Part shown: positions 54,313 to 64,000 of the stretch, piece by piece
How the letters are laid out: each line of letters begins with the position of its first letter
How positions within the stretch are numbered: the first letter of the stretch is position 1
NCBI RefSeq assembly: GCF_003751385.1
Contig: NZ_RJVA01000010.1
Span: 496,001 to 560,000 of the forward strand
Source: Desulfosoma caldarium
Lineage (GTDB): Bacteria > Desulfobacterota > Syntrophobacteria > Syntrophobacterales > DSM-9756
Length of the DNA: 64,000 nt
Direction of reading: 5' to 3'
The notes under the pieces: generated by a model
Seen by the model: the letters and a program-made list of their open reading frames with translations, nothing else
Told to the model about the DNA's origin: nothing
The model's database searches: none
Program-made: the position numbers and the translations under genes

Positions 54313-56004
54313 CTAGCTTTTGGAAGCGGCTCTCTCTTGGGCTTTGCGCATTTCTTCCGCTCGCAATTCCTTTCGCAAAATCTTGCCCACCATGGTCTTC
54401 GGCAGCGACTCTCGAATCTCTACAGCTCTCGGCACCTTATAGGCAGCCAGCTTGGATTTGCAAAACTGAATGATTTCCTCTTCCGTCACCGTCTCCCCTG
54501 GTTTGGGAACGATAAAGGCCTTCACCGTTTCTCCCCGGTACGGGTCGGGCACGCCCACCGCCACTGCATCCAAAACCTTGGGATGCGTGTAGAGCACCTC
54601 GTCAATCTCCCGAGGATAAATGTTGTAGCCTCCGGCAATAATCATGTCCTTTTTGCGATCCACAATATAAAAGTAACCGTCCTCGTCCATCGTGGCCACG
54701 TCTCCGGTGTACAACCAACCATCGCGCAGCGTCGACGCCGTCTCTTCGGGCATGTTCCAATAGCCAAGCATCACCTGAGGGCCTTTGACGGCCAGCTCGC
54801 CGGGTTGGCCCACAGGAGCCTCGCTCACACCGTCTTCCAGGCTGATGATTCGCGCATCTGTGCTTGAAACGGGAATGCCGATGGATCCCGGTTTTCTCGT
54901 TCCGCTGATTGGATTGACATGCGTGACGGGACTTGCCTCGGAGAGCCCATAGCCTTCCACGATAATGCAGCCGGTCATGTCTTCAAATTTCTTCAGCACC
55001 TCCACCGGCATGGGCGCGGAACCCGTGATGCAGAATCGAATGGAGGACAAATCGTAGTCCTTGACCTTGGAATGATTGACCAAAGCCACGTATATGGTGG
55101 GCACGCCCGGAAACAAGGTCGGCTTGCTTTTGTGCAAAAGCTTGATAAATTCATCGACATCAAACTTGGGAACCACAATGGTGGCACAGCCACCGTACAG
55201 AGAGAAGTTCATGCAGACCGTCATGCCGAAAACGTGAAAGAAGGGCAATATGGCCACCAGCCTCTCCCGACCCCATCGAAAATCAGGGAACCACGCGGCC
55301 ACTTGCAGCACATTGGCCAAAATGTTGCGATGGCTCAACATGACGCCCTTAGACACGCCCGTGGTTCCTCCGGTGTACTGCAACAGGGCCAGGTCATCCA
55401 GGGTAGCGGCGCAGGAATCCGTGAGCGGCGAATGCTTAGCTAGAAGCTGAGAAAAATTCACGATGCGGCGTCCATCGTAAGGGACGGCCATGAACAAGTT
55501 CTGTTTCTTGGCCTTGATGGGATACAGAAACCTGAAAAGGAAGGGCAAATATTCTCGAAGGCTGGTCACCACCACCGTACGAATTTTGGTAGAGGCCAAG
55601 ACCTTTTCCACCTTGGGAAAGAGATGGTCCAAGACAAAGAGCACCTCGGCTCCGGAATCTTGCCACTGGTGCTCCATTTCCCTTTCCACATACATGGGAT
55701 TGGTCATCACCCCCACGCCACCCACCCACAGGGTCGCGTAATAAGCGATCATAGTCTGAGGGCAGTTGGGAAGCATGATGGCCACCCGTGTCCCTTTGCC
55801 TACGCCCATGTCCTTGAGCGCCGCAGCCAGACGCAGCACCTGATCCCAAAACTGCCTGTAGCTCAACTTGGCGCCGAAGAACTCCGTGGCCGTATTTACG
55901 GCATATTTTTCCGCCGTTCGAGACACCAGGACCGGAAGCGGCCAATTGGGAAACTCGATCTCTTGAGGCACCTTGCTGTTATAATGTCTAAGCCATGGGC
56001 GATC
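54313..56004 (-). CDS. fadD: Long-chain fatty acid--CoA ligase (FadD type)
   Basis: 563 residues from MDRPWLRHYNSK, with an ideal GGAGGACGTGC; an upstream start adds seven residues. AMP-binding signature: LQYTGGTTGVSKGVMLSHRN, GYGLSEASPVTHVNP, YTGDVATMDEDGYFYIVDRKKDMIIAGGYNI (blocks), and the C-terminal PKTMVGKILRKELR with the catalytic Lys. It adenylates fatty acids and loads CoA, the entry to beta-oxidation, in line with etfA and etfB just upstream. Confidence 0.93.
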   Translation of the reverse strand, partial: DRPWLRHYNSKVPQEIEFPNWPLPVLVSRTAEKYAVNTATEFFGAKLSYRQFWDQVLRLAAALKDMGVGKGTRVAIMLPNCPQTMIAYYATLWVGGVGVMTNPMYVEREMEHQWQDSGAEVLFVLDHLFPKVEKVLASTKIRTVVVTSLREYLPFLFRFLYPIKAKKQNLFMAVPYDGRRIVNFSQLLAKHSPLTDSCAATLDDLALLQYTGGTTGVSKGVMLSHRNILANVLQVAAWFPDFRWGRERLVAILPFFHVFGMTVCMNFSLYGGCATIVVPKFDVDEFIKLLHKSKPTLFPGVPTIYVALVNHSKVKDYDLSSIRFCITGSAPMPVEVLKKFEDMTGCIIVEGYGLSEASPVTHVNPISGTRKPGSIGIPVSSTDARIISLEDGVSEAPVGQPGELAVKGPQVMLGYWNMPEETASTLRDGWLYTGDVATMDEDGYFYIVDRKKDMIIAGGYNIYPREIDEVLYTHPKVLDAVAVGVPDPYRGETVKAFIVPKPGETVTEEEIIQFCKSKLAAYKVPRAVEIRESLPKTMVGKILRKELRAEEMRKAQERAASKS

Positions 56005-56219
56005 CATGCACGTCCTCCTCCACATCCCCTTCCGTTATTCTCCGACGCACCCCTACCTTTCCCCGAGTGGCTTTCCCCTTCCCACTCACTCCAAGGCCCC
56101 GAGGACATACCTTGACAGGGCCTGGCGGCCCGTCCTCCGCCGTGAGCCCTTGCCGTTGAATTCTCAGCCCGGCGTTTGACCGCGACCCGCGCCGCACTCG
56201 CACGCCGAGCCCACTTTCA

Positions 56220-57206
56220 CTAACACGTGCTTTTCATCTTGCGGACTTCTTCCGTAAAGGCCGGAATAAATTTAAACAGATCCTCCACAATGCCGTAATC
56301 GGCCTTGGTGAAAATGGGGGCTTCCGGATCCTTATTCACCGCCACGATGTACTTGGAAGATCCCATGCCCGCCAGGTGCTGAATCGCCCCGGAAATGCCC
56401 ACGGCGATGTACAGATTCGGGTTGACCACCTTGCCCGTTTGGCCCACTTGATCGGAATGGGGCCGCCAGCCCGCATCCACGGCCGCTCGCGACGCGCCCA
56501 CCGCGGCGCCCAGTTCCTTGGCCAGCTGTTCCAAAATGGCGAAGTTTTCCGCAGCCTTCATGCCCCGGCCACCCGAAACAATGATTTCCGCCTCCGTCAG
56601 TTCCACTTTGCCCGTGGTATCCAGTTCCACGCCCAGAGCTTGCGACCGAGCCTCCGGGAGATCAACGGGCACCTTTTCCACCTGAGCCTGTCGCGTGGCG
56701 TCCGCCGCCTGGCAATCCATGACATTGGGTCGGCAGGAAATCATGGGCAAAGCTCCATCGGCCCATTCGCACCAGGCCAAGCACTTGCCGGCAAAAATGG
56801 GGCGTTTGGCCTTGATAACGCCACCGTCACACACCACCTGAATGCAGTCCTGCGCCAATCCGGTCTGTAGCCTCGCCGCCAGCCGGGCGCTGAGGTCCTT
56901 GCCGTCCACCGAAGCCGGCAAGAACACCGCGGCAGGCTGCCATTGCTCGATGAGGGAGGCCACCACCGGCACGTACAGTTCCGGCACATAATTTTCCAGC
57001 GCCGCGTCGTCCGCCACAAACACCTTGTCCACGCCGTAATAGCCCAATTCCACCGCCTTTTCGCCCACGCCACATCCCACGGCAATGCCGTAAAGGGGCA
57101 GATTCAACGCATCGGCCACCTTGCGCGCTTCACTGGCTACTTCAAACGACACGCGGCGAAAATTCCCCGCACGAAACTCCGCAATGGATACCACACAGTC
57201 GGCCAT
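56220..57206 (-). CDS. etfA: Electron transfer flavoprotein, alpha subunit
   Basis: 328 residues with AAGGAGATAAGAA before the ATG. The N-terminal domain has the EtfA pattern (KVFVADDAALENYVPELY). The C-terminal FAD domain has VSGGRGMKAAENF, SRAAVDAGWRPHSDQVGQTG and AVGISGAIQHLAGM. EtfAB takes electrons from acyl-CoA dehydrogenases; in some anaerobes it bifurcates. Whether this is the bifurcating type cannot be told by eye. It starts 59 bases after etfB. Confidence 0.94.
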   Translation of the reverse strand: MADCVVSIAEFRAGNFRRVSFEVASEARKVADALNLPLYGIAVGCGVGEKAVELGYYGVDKVFVADDAALENYVPELYVPVVASLIEQWQPAAVFLPASVDGKDLSARLAARLQTGLAQDCIQVVCDGGVIKAKRPIFAGKCLAWCEWADGALPMISCRPNVMDCQAADATRQAQVEKVPVDLPEARSQALGVELDTTGKVELTEAEIIVSGGRGMKAAENFAILEQLAKELGAAVGASRAAVDAGWRPHSDQVGQTGKVVNPNLYIAVGISGAIQHLAGMGSSKYIVAVNKDPEAPIFTKADYGIVEDLFKFIPAFTEEVRKMKSTC

Positions 57207-57265
57207 TTCTTATCTCCTTACGCTCCCATGGCGTTGATCATCTCGTCTTTCGTGATCCCCTTGCC

Positions 57266-58063
57266 TTAAATCACCTTGGCCTCTTCATGCAGCGCCTTGA
57301 CCAAAGCCGCCGCTTTGCCTTCCGTGTCCAGTCCGTCGTCAATGATACGGCCGGGCTTGCGCTCAGGAGGCATTTCCAGAGACACTATGCGAATCTTGGC
57401 GGCCTGCGCGCCACATTCGTCGGCACTCAGCCCCAGGTCGGCAAGCTTTTTCATTTCCAAAGGTTTCTTCTTGGCCTTCATGATGCCGGGAAGAGACGCA
57501 TAGCGCGGGTTCCACACGGCATGAGACCCACCCATGGTCACCAAGGCGGGAAGGCTGGCCTGCAGCGTCACCTTGCCACCCTCGATGGGCCGTTCAATGG
57601 TCACGGTCGAACCGTCGGATTCCAGGGACACCGCCAAACCCAGATGGGGCCACCCCAAAAGCTCCGCCACCATGGGCCCTCTTTGCGCCAAGTCGTAATC
57701 CACGGCACGGGATCCACACAAAACAATGTCAGGCTCCAGCCCTTGCACCGCGGCCGCCAGAGCTCGAGCGACGCCCAAGCTGTCGCTGCCTTCCAGAGCC
57801 TCGTCGTCCAAGAGAACACCCTTGTCGGCGCCCATGGCCAGGGCGGTACGAACGGATTCCACCACGCGCTGCGGCCCCCAGCTGACGATGGTCACCGTGC
57901 CGCCATGCTTTTCCTTGAGGCGAAGCGCCGCTTCCACGGCAAATTCGTCATAAGGATTGATGATCCACTTGAGATCCTGTGTGACGATGGATTGCCCGTC
58001 CGGCGCGATTCGAATGACCGATTCCGTGTCCGGCGTTTGCTTGAGAAGCACCACAATGTTCAC
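57266..58063 (-). CDS. etfB: Electron transfer flavoprotein, beta subunit
   Basis: 265 residues from the GTG of VNIVVLLKQTPDTES, with AAAAGGAGGACAGGTC before it. EtfB blocks: INPYDEFAVEAALRLKEKHGG, VSWGPQRVVESVRTALAMGADKGVLLDD (blocks), DIVLCGSRAVDYDLAQ type and the C-terminal MKAKKKPLEMKKLADLG recognition loop. It pairs with the EtfA downstream. Confidence 0.94.
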   Translation of the reverse strand: MNIVVLLKQTPDTESVIRIAPDGQSIVTQDLKWIINPYDEFAVEAALRLKEKHGGTVTIVSWGPQRVVESVRTALAMGADKGVLLDDEALEGSDSLGVARALAAAVQGLEPDIVLCGSRAVDYDLAQRGPMVAELLGWPHLGLAVSLESDGSTVTIERPIEGGKVTLQASLPALVTMGGSHAVWNPRYASLPGIMKAKKKPLEMKKLADLGLSADECGAQAAKIRIVSLEMPPERKPGRIIDDGLDTEGKAAALVKALHEEAKVI

Positions 58064-58512
58064 GACCTGTCCTCCTTTTCCAATGTCACGAGCTGCTTCA
58101 CCCTCCACGATGTCGCCCATCATTTGGCGCGGGCGAAACGCCTAAAGCCTTCATCACCATGCCAAGCGGCCATGAGAAGCGTGCCCAAGGAAACCCTCAT
58201 GGCTTATTTCGTCGAAGCGCAGAAGCATGGCCCTTTTGCACCACCCGTTTCCTCAGCGTCTTTTGCCCTCAACGTTCACCGGCCTTAGAGGCCACTGTCC
58301 CCGGTACCCATTGGAGCGCAGGCGCACGCGTTATGGCTTCTTTGGGCGCGGGCCGAGGACCCGCGCTCCAGGCACCCTCTTTCTTTATCCCCAAAAGCCC
58401 ACCTTTCTCGGGAAATGCCCCCCGCGCGGAGCCCAAAAAATCCCTGAAGCACCACCGTCGCGCACCTTACACGAAGTCTTTGGCAAAAGCCAAGCAAAAA
58501 ATGAATGATACT
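58064..58512. other. Intergenic region between mnmG and etfB
   Basis: About 450 bases. It should carry the etfBA promoter, which I could not define. GGAGCGC near 58313 can pair with GCGCTCC near 58368, a GC-rich hairpin that might end mnmG transcription. No gene is seen. Confidence 0.4.
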
Positions 58513-60402
58513 TCATTCATGTGCGCCGGCTGCTCTCTCTTCGCCATGATGGCGTTTGAGGTAAACCATCAAGACGGAAAGGGCCGCCGGCGTCATGCCG
58601 GGAAGGCGCGAGACCTGGCCCAGGTTTTCGGGACGCACAGCGATGAGTTTTTGTCGCACTTCGTTGGAAAGCCCCGGAATGCCTTCATAGGAAAAATCTT
58701 CAGGAATGCGCACCCTTTCCACATTTCGAAATTTGTTGATCTCCTTTTGTTGCCGCTGTAGGTAGCCTTCGTACTTGCACTCCACTTCCACCTGTTCTCG
58801 AACGCGCTCCGGAAGGGGTTCGAAAGGCGGCGCCAGGTGGGCCACATCGTCGTAGGTTAGTTCCGGTCGTTTGAGCAGCCGGTCTAAGGTCAAGGGTTCT
58901 TCCAGGAGCGCGCTGCCCTTGGCGGCAAGGTAGGCATTGACTTCGGCGGAAGGAAAAAGGCGGTGGCTTCGCAGCCGTTTCAGCTCTGCTTCGATGGCCC
59001 GCTTTCGCTCCACGAGTTCTTTGTAGGTGTCGCGGCTGTGCAGACCCAGCTGGTAACCCAGTTCCAGAAGCCGAAGATCCGCGTTGTCTTCTCGAAGCCA
59101 CAACCTGTATTCGGCTCTTGAGGTAAACATGCGATAGGGTTCATTAGTGCCCCGGGTCACCAGGTCATCCACCATGACCCCCATATAGGCTTGGGAGCGG
59201 TCCAGGACAAAAGGAGGGCGCCCTTGGGCTCTGAGGGCCGCGTTGATCCCCGCCCACAAGCCTTGTGCCGCCGCTTCTTCATAGCCGGATGTGCCGTTGA
59301 TTTGACCGGCCATGAAGAGTCCGGCCACCTTTTTGGTTTCCAGGGTGCGTTTGAGTTGGGTCGGCTGCACGAAGTCGTATTCAATGGCATAGGCCGGCCT
59401 CATGATTTCCGCTTCTTCCAGGCCGGAAATGCTTCGAACGAGGGTCAGCTGGATGTCATAGGGCAGGGAATTACCCGTACCGCTGGCATAGATTTCTTCC
59501 GTATCCAACCCCTCCGGCTCCAGAATGATCTGGTGCTCTTCCTTGTGAGGAAATTTCATGACCTTGTCTTCCAAAGACGGGCAGTAGCGGGCAGACACTC
59601 CCTTGATGGTGCCGTTGTACAACGGAGAAAGATGAATGTGGCGACGGACAATCTCATGGGTACGAGGGTGCGTGTGGCCCACGTGACAGGACACTTGCGG
59701 CAAGGCAATGCGGTCGGTAAAAAGGGAAAAGGGTCGAGGATCCGAGTCTCCGAGTTGTTCTCGAAAACGGCTGAAATCAATGGATCGCCGATGCAGCCGC
59801 GCCGGCGTACCCGTTTTCATGCGCCCCATCTGGAATCCCAGGTCTTTGAGCTGATCGGCTAGCGCGATCGACGGCAATTCCCAGGCTCGGCCGGCGGGAA
59901 TGTGCGCCGTGCCAATGTGAATGAGGCCGTGAAGAAAGGTGCCGGTGGCCAGCACCACACATCGAGCGCCATAAAAGACACCCAATTGGTCCACCACGCC
60001 GACGACGGTCGACCCTTCTACCACAAGGGATTCCACTAGGGCTTGTTTGAGCTCCAGGTTGGCTGTTTTCTCAATTTCGTGCTTCATGGCCGTGCGATAG
60101 CGCACCTTGTCGTTTTGCGTGCGTGTGCCGCGAACGGCGGGACCTTTTTTGGTGTTCAGTCGTCGAAACTGAATGGCAGTGTGATCGGTCACCCTGGCCA
60201 TGACGCCTCCGAGGGCGTCCACTTCCTTGACCAAATGCCCTTTGCCGATTCCCCCTACGGAGGGCGAACACGGCATGTGGGCCACGGTGTCCAAATAGAG
60301 GCTCAGAAGAAGAGTGCGGCACCCCATGCGGGCGGCGGCGATGGCGGCTTCACATCCCGCATGGCCGGCCCCGACTACAATCACATCATAGGTCAAACTC
60401 AT
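58513..60402 (-). CDS. mnmG: tRNA uridine-5-carboxymethylaminomethyl modification enzyme MnmG
   Basis: 629 residues. FAD-binding GxGxxG in [22 protein letters not shown], the second motif [15 protein letters not shown], the active-site Cys block [33 protein letters not shown] and the C-terminal [19 protein letters not shown] helix set. With MnmE it modifies U34 of several tRNAs, using 5,10-methylene-THF. mnmE is not in the window. Confidence 0.96.
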   Translation of the reverse strand: MSLTYDVIVVGAGHAGCEAAIAAARMGCRTLLLSLYLDTVAHMPCSPSVGGIGKGHLVKEVDALGGVMARVTDHTAIQFRRLNTKKGPAVRGTRTQNDKVRYRTAMKHEIEKTANLELKQALVESLVVEGSTVVGVVDQLGVFYGARCVVLATGTFLHGLIHIGTAHIPAGRAWELPSIALADQLKDLGFQMGRMKTGTPARLHRRSIDFSRFREQLGDSDPRPFSLFTDRIALPQVSCHVGHTHPRTHEIVRRHIHLSPLYNGTIKGVSARYCPSLEDKVMKFPHKEEHQIILEPEGLDTEEIYASGTGNSLPYDIQLTLVRSISGLEEAEIMRPAYAIEYDFVQPTQLKRTLETKKVAGLFMAGQINGTSGYEEAAAQGLWAGINAALRAQGRPPFVLDRSQAYMGVMVDDLVTRGTNEPYRMFTSRAEYRLWLREDNADLRLLELGYQLGLHSRDTYKELVERKRAIEAELKRLRSHRLFPSAEVNAYLAAKGSALLEEPLTLDRLLKRPELTYDDVAHLAPPFEPLPERVREQVEVECKYEGYLQRQQKEINKFRNVERVRIPEDFSYEGIPGLSNEVRQKLIAVRPENLGQVSRLPGMTPAALSVLMVYLKRHHGEERAAGAHE

Positions 60403-60461
60403 GCTGGTCTATCCTTCCCAACTCCTATATACTTCATGCGTCCCGCAATTTGTCACGAGAA

Positions 60462-61436
60462 ATGGAGGACCTTTTTCGGCCCATGGTCACCGGTACCAAG
60501 CCCTATCGGGACTACAACAGCTACCTGCGAAACCTTTTTCAGTGCCGAGTGCACAAGATCAGCCTGGACGCCGGACTGACCTGCCCCAATCGCGACGGTA
60601 CCCTCGGAACCTCCGGCTGCATCTACTGCAATCCTCGAGGTTCGGGAACCGGCGCTTATTCCAAGGGGCTTTCCATTCAGGACCAGATTCGAGACGCCAA
60701 ATCTTATCTCGCCGCACGATACAAGGCCAAGAAATTTTTGGCCTATTTTCAGTCGTTCACCAACACGTACGCCCCTCTGGAAAAGCTTCGCCAAATTTAC
60801 AGTGAGGCCTTGAGCGATCCTGACGTGGTGGGCCTGAGCATCGGCACACGGCCTGATTGTGTGCCGAACGCCGTCTTAGACTATCTGCAATCCCTTTCGC
60901 AAAGGTACCTGATCTGGCTGGAATACGGTCTGCAGTCGGCTCATGACGCTACGCTGCGACGCATCCACCGGGGCCACAATGTAACTCAGTTCGTGGACGC
61001 CGTGGAAAGAACCCGGGCGCGAAACCTTCCCGTTTGCGTCCACGTCATTTTAGGACTTCCTGAAGAAACCCTGGACCAGATGATCGCCACCGCTAAGTTT
61101 CTCAGCCGTTTGGACATTCAAGGGGTCAAAATTCATGTTCTTTATGTGGTGCGCGGCACCGCATTGGAAAGGCTGTATCGGGAGGGGCACTATCGATGTC
61201 TGACGAGGGAGGAATACGTTGAAGCCTGCGCGGCCTTTTTGGCCCATTTGCCTTCCCATGTGATCGTGCAGCGGGTGACGGGAGATCCCCATCCCAAAGA
61301 GCTGGTGGCGCCGTCATGGACCCTGGAGAAACAGAAAAACCTTCAGGCTCTCCTGGCCCACATGGACCGAAAAGGTCTCTTTCAAGGAAAGTTCTGTACC
61401 CTGCCGCAGGCCACGTCTTTTCCCCTGCCGGTTTAA
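60462..61436 (+). CDS. YhcC-type radical SAM protein (TIGR01212 family)
   Basis: About 324 residues from MEDLFRPMVTG; a TTG start four codons upstream is possible. The radical SAM site has the family's long spacing: LTCPNRDGTLGTSGCIYCN (C-x11-C-x2-C). Further blocks are DVVGLSIGTRPDCVP, LEYGLQSAHDATLRRIHRGH, VHVILGLPEETLDQMI and QRVTGDPHPKELVAPSW. Its substrate is unknown. It is transcribed away from mnmG. Confidence 0.87.
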   Translation: MEDLFRPMVTGTKPYRDYNSYLRNLFQCRVHKISLDAGLTCPNRDGTLGTSGCIYCNPRGSGTGAYSKGLSIQDQIRDAKSYLAARYKAKKFLAYFQSFTNTYAPLEKLRQIYSEALSDPDVVGLSIGTRPDCVPNAVLDYLQSLSQRYLIWLEYGLQSAHDATLRRIHRGHNVTQFVDAVERTRARNLPVCVHVILGLPEETLDQMIATAKFLSRLDIQGVKIHVLYVVRGTALERLYREGHYRCLTREEYVEACAAFLAHLPSHVIVQRVTGDPHPKELVAPSWTLEKQKNLQALLAHMDRKGLFQGKFCTLPQATSFPLPV

Positions 61437-61772
61437 GGCTTCTACCGCCCGGCCCAGGCTACCTGAATTTTTGGCACCTCTTCTCACCCCTCATGGCGCC
61501 TTTAAAAAAGCCCTTCTCAAAGAAGACTTTGCAGGAGCGGCGCAAGTCGCCATACCACGCTCGGCCATCCAGCGCTCAGGAGCTCGCCTCAAAGGAACCC
61601 CTCTTGCGCTGCCCAAGGAACGGAAAGCCCCTCCACTATAAAGCTGCATTCCAGGGGCGGCCTTCGGCGTCCGCCTTGCCATGGACAGGGAGGACAGGGT
61701 GCCTGTGATGGGCCCAATACCCGTGGGCGTCTCTCCAAGACTCGTTCACACCACCCTTCTGTTCGGTTCGAC
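61437..61772. other. Convergent intergenic region, nothing recognised
   Basis: About 335 bases between the radical SAM gene and the sensor kinase stop. No terminator with a T tract, RNA gene or reading frame of note. Confidence 0.4.
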
Positions 61773-63980
61773 TCAGCATAAGGGAAAGGACACACTCAAG
61801 AGCAATTCCTTTTCCCCTTTGCGCTGCAGGCGCACAAGGCAGCGATGGCGGTGAAGAATCATCTTGGCCAGTGGAAGATCCAGCAGACGCGACTCATCCA
61901 TGCGACTGGTAAAGGGATAAAAGAAATGTTCTATATCGTCGTCAGAAACATGCAGACCGCAGGCCTGGACTTCAAAGAGCACGGCGTTGGACCCCGAGAC
62001 GGATGAAATCTTGAGCGTGCCACCATCTTCAGGGCAATAGCTCAAGAAAGCTTTCAGCAGAACATGCAAGGATTTCTTCATTAGTTCCTGGTCCAGCATG
62101 AGGTGCGGAAGATCCGGTTGAAGCCGGACTTCGAGCCGCACAGCCTGGGCTTGAAGGGTGGGTGTGAGGTCCTTGAGGACTTGGGTAACCAGAGCGTTGA
62201 AATCGCACCGCACGGGAACAATCACCACCGGTTTCAAGTATTCTTGAATTCTCTTGAGAATGCTCTCCAGACGAGCCATTTCTTTCAATATGATCTGCAC
62301 CTTTTGTCGATGAGGGCTATCCACGGGCAAGCGACCCAGAAGACGGCGCGCAAACCCTCCCGCCACGGCGATAGGATTGCGAATCTCATGGGCAAGGCGG
62401 GCGGAAATTTCACTGAGCGTCCGCAATTCCTCCGTTTGAATGATTTGTTGTTGCAGGGCGTGACGTTCGGTCACATCCATCAAGAAGCCGTCCACCATCT
62501 GGACTTTGCCTTCCATGTCCAGAGCGGGCAAAGCGTGGTCCAGGACATAGATGGGCTGACCGTTGCGATGCTGCACACGGTATTCTTCTCGAAATTCGAG
62601 ACCTTCCCTTAGGCACTGATCCATAAGAGGCCAAATGCGGTCACGGTCCTCAAGCCAGACCTTTTCCTTCCAGAACCTGGGTCTTTCCAAGATTTCCGCC
62701 TGGGACATACCCAAGAGGTCTTCCACAAAGCGGTTGACGAAAACCATGGTGCCGTCCTTGTCGAGACGGTACACCACCAACGGAACCCGTTCCACCAAGG
62801 TGCGGTATTTTTCTTCCGATTCTCGAAGTTCTCGCGTGCGCGCCTGAACCTTTTCTTCCAGTGTGGCCGCATACAATTTGATCTGTTCCCGAGACATTTC
62901 CAGAGACCCTAGCATTTCATCCAGCGCATCGGCCAGGGTACCCAGTTCTCCAGATGGTCGCATATCCAAGGGCCGGGCAGCACGGCCCATGGCGATTTCT
63001 CGAGCAAAGGCAATCATGCGGTCGATGGGTCGAGTAAAGAAAAGGGCAATGACATAGATGGCTCCCACCGAAAGAATCATGCCGACCAAGCCCAGCCCAA
63101 GCATCCAGCGGCGGTAGCGGACTGTAAGGGCCACGGCGTCGGAGCGGTCCACGCCCACTTCCACCAACGTGGCCGGTTCTCCTCGATAGTTGGGCACGGC
63201 ATGAATGAGGAAAGCGTAAGGACGATTCCCCACCTTAAGGTGAATATATTGGGGAACGGCAGAGCGAAACACGGAGGCGTAGATACTTGGAGGCCGGTCA
63301 AAGGTCTCGGCCAACGTCGATCCCACCACCTGGAGCGCTTTGCCCTCAGGGCGCCCTTCATGCAGGGATAGAATGCTCACATCCGCATCCCCGTGAAGGC
63401 GCATGGGCTCCAGGATCTTTTCACCGAGCGAAAACCCCACCTCCAAAAGCCCAACCAGCTGCTCTTGCCAATAGACGGGCACAACCCCGCGAATACCATA
63501 CCCCGTCGCCCCCCATTCCAACCCATAGACTTCCCGCTCATCCCTGAGGACATCCTGAATCTGCTTTCGCTGCAACCAGAGTTCATCGCCGAATTGATAG
63601 AGCCGATGCAAGCGAAGGAACGAGCGCCCCGGAGGCACTTCAAAGTGAAACTGGTAAATGCCGTAATGGCGCCGCATGAATTCATAGGCGGGATAGCACA
63701 ACTGAAGCAGCCGCATGCGGTCTCGGTCGGCCAAGGCTTTGGCGATTTCCGGGTTTCGAGCAAAGCCGGAAGCCAAGGACACAGCCCACTGGCCCCGCAG
63801 TTCCAGGGTGTGCAGAAAGGTGTTGTAGAAGCTTTCAAGCCGTTGGTGTTCTTGGCGCTGAATGAGGGTGTTTTGGCTCAAAATGGCGAGCCAAACCAGG
63901 GAGCAGGTCCCGAAAAAAGCGAGGACGATAAAGGGCACGATGAGCCGATAACGCAGAGGCAAGCTTCTCAAGCGTTCCAA
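61773..63980 (-). CDS. Membrane sensor histidine kinase with periplasmic Cache-like, HAMP and PAS domains
   Basis: 735 residues if started at the TTG at 63980 (AGAGGA nine bases upstream). The frame stays open to the window edge, so the true start may lie beyond. A membrane segment at about 10-32 and another at about 290-312 enclose a periplasmic Cache-like domain (GIYQFHFEVPPGRSFLRLHR, LEVGFSLGEKIL). HAMP (FTRPIDRMIAFAREIAMG), a coiled coil and PAS follow. Kinase core: ISARLAHEIRNPIAVAGGFA (phospho-His). The ATPase end is degenerate: no clear G1 box, and only NAVLFEVQACGLHVSDDDIEH and LPLAKMILHRH resemble the lid, so kinase activity is doubtful. Confidence 0.83.
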   Translation of the reverse strand: MERLRSLPLRYRLIVPFIVLAFFGTCSLVWLAILSQNTLIQRQEHQRLESFYNTFLHTLELRGQWAVSLASGFARNPEIAKALADRDRMRLLQLCYPAYEFMRRHYGIYQFHFEVPPGRSFLRLHRLYQFGDELWLQRKQIQDVLRDEREVYGLEWGATGYGIRGVVPVYWQEQLVGLLEVGFSLGEKILEPMRLHGDADVSILSLHEGRPEGKALQVVGSTLAETFDRPPSIYASVFRSAVPQYIHLKVGNRPYAFLIHAVPNYRGEPATLVEVGVDRSDAVALTVRYRRWMLGLGLVGMILSVGAIYVIALFFTRPIDRMIAFAREIAMGRAARPLDMRPSGELGTLADALDEMLGSLEMSREQIKLYAATLEEKVQARTRELRESEEKYRTLVERVPLVVYRLDKDGTMVFVNRFVEDLLGMSQAEILERPRFWKEKVWLEDRDRIWPLMDQCLREGLEFREEYRVQHRNGQPIYVLDHALPALDMEGKVQMVDGFLMDVTERHALQQQIIQTEELRTLSEISARLAHEIRNPIAVAGGFARRLLGRLPVDSPHRQKVQIILKEMARLESILKRIQEYLKPVVIVPVRCDFNALVTQVLKDLTPTLQAQAVRLEVRLQPDLPHLMLDQELMKKSLHVLLKAFLSYCPEDGGTLKISSVSGSNAVLFEVQACGLHVSDDDIEHFFYPFTSRMDESRLLDLPLAKMILHRHRCLVRLQRKGEKELLLSVSFPLC

Positions 63981-64000
63981 AGCCCAGAATCCTCTGTTCG

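Noticed and set aside
57207-57265. A small gene between etfA and etfB
   Set aside because: The 59-base gap only holds the etfA ribosome site and a short Met-containing frame without support.

Overview
This window looks like part of a chromosome of a Gram-negative, anaerobic, piliated and probably flagellated bacterium of the former Deltaproteobacteria (Desulfobacterota). A Syntrophobacter/Desulfacinum-like lineage is my best guess. The guess rests on a PxxKW cysteine-rich protein, PorAB, EtfAB with an acyl-CoA ligase, FlaG, an STT3/PglB-type oligosaccharyltransferase, a sigma-54 pilA promoter, HrcA/CIRCE control of groESL and moderately high GC. No rRNA, tRNA or CRISPR array was seen.

Layout. 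1-4.8 kb (minus): signalling genes (a cut-off REC-GAF-HD-GYP regulator, a REC protein with a short SHOCT-like tail, a hybrid histidine kinase) around flaG and a lipoprotein gene. 4.9-6.5 kb: an IS1380-type insertion sequence. 6.8-9.8 kb (plus): a DsbC-like thioredoxin-fold protein followed by an STT3/PglB/AglB-type oligosaccharyltransferase. 10.1-18.0 kb (minus): a complete minor-pilin operon (pilE-like, fimT/gspH-like, pilW, pilV, pilX, pilY1). 18.2-23.3 kb (plus): a second, larger, cysteine-rich PilY1. 23.3-25.5 kb: a tandem array of about 300-bp repeats built from the pilY1/pilX 3' ends, interrupted by a decayed IS3-family element. 25.3-29.2 kb (minus): a second minor-pilin operon containing a lipoprotein gene. 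29.4-32.3 kb (minus): pilA with a sigma-54 promoter, followed by a TMTC-like GT-C glycosyltransferase with TPRs. 32.8-33.5 kb (plus): pilP. 33.6-39.4 kb (minus): lspA, ileS, groEL, groES. 39.6-44.5 kb (minus): pilB-pilC-pilS. 44.8-48.9 kb (plus): PxxKW protein, porAB, a MOSC protein and a small unknown. 49.2-60.4 kb (minus): fabH, an atypical SDR, a TrmN6-like methyltransferase, DUF1015, DUF434, an acyl-CoA ligase, etfA, etfB, mnmG. 60.5-61.4 kb (plus): a YhcC-type radical SAM protein. 61.8-64 kb (minus): a sensor kinase.

The most interesting signal is a possible N-glycosylation system for type IV pilus tip proteins. The oligosaccharyltransferase carries all the recognisable STT3 motifs and is encoded next to a disulfide-handling protein and two minor-pilin/PilY1 sets. 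The exported proteins of these sets are rich in N-glycosylation sequons, and many have Asp directly before the Asn (D-N-x-T). I count 23 sequons in the 1690-residue PilY1, 15 of them D-N-x-T/S; the second-set PilW has four more D-N-x-T sites. A second GT-C enzyme directly downstream of pilA suggests that pilus subunits may also be modified by another route. The repeat array at the pilY1/pilX junction and the reversed orientation of the large pilY1 suggest past rearrangement there.

Limits: all calls come from reading sequence and motifs by eye. No similarity search, profile search or structure prediction was run, and many start codons are choices among alternatives.
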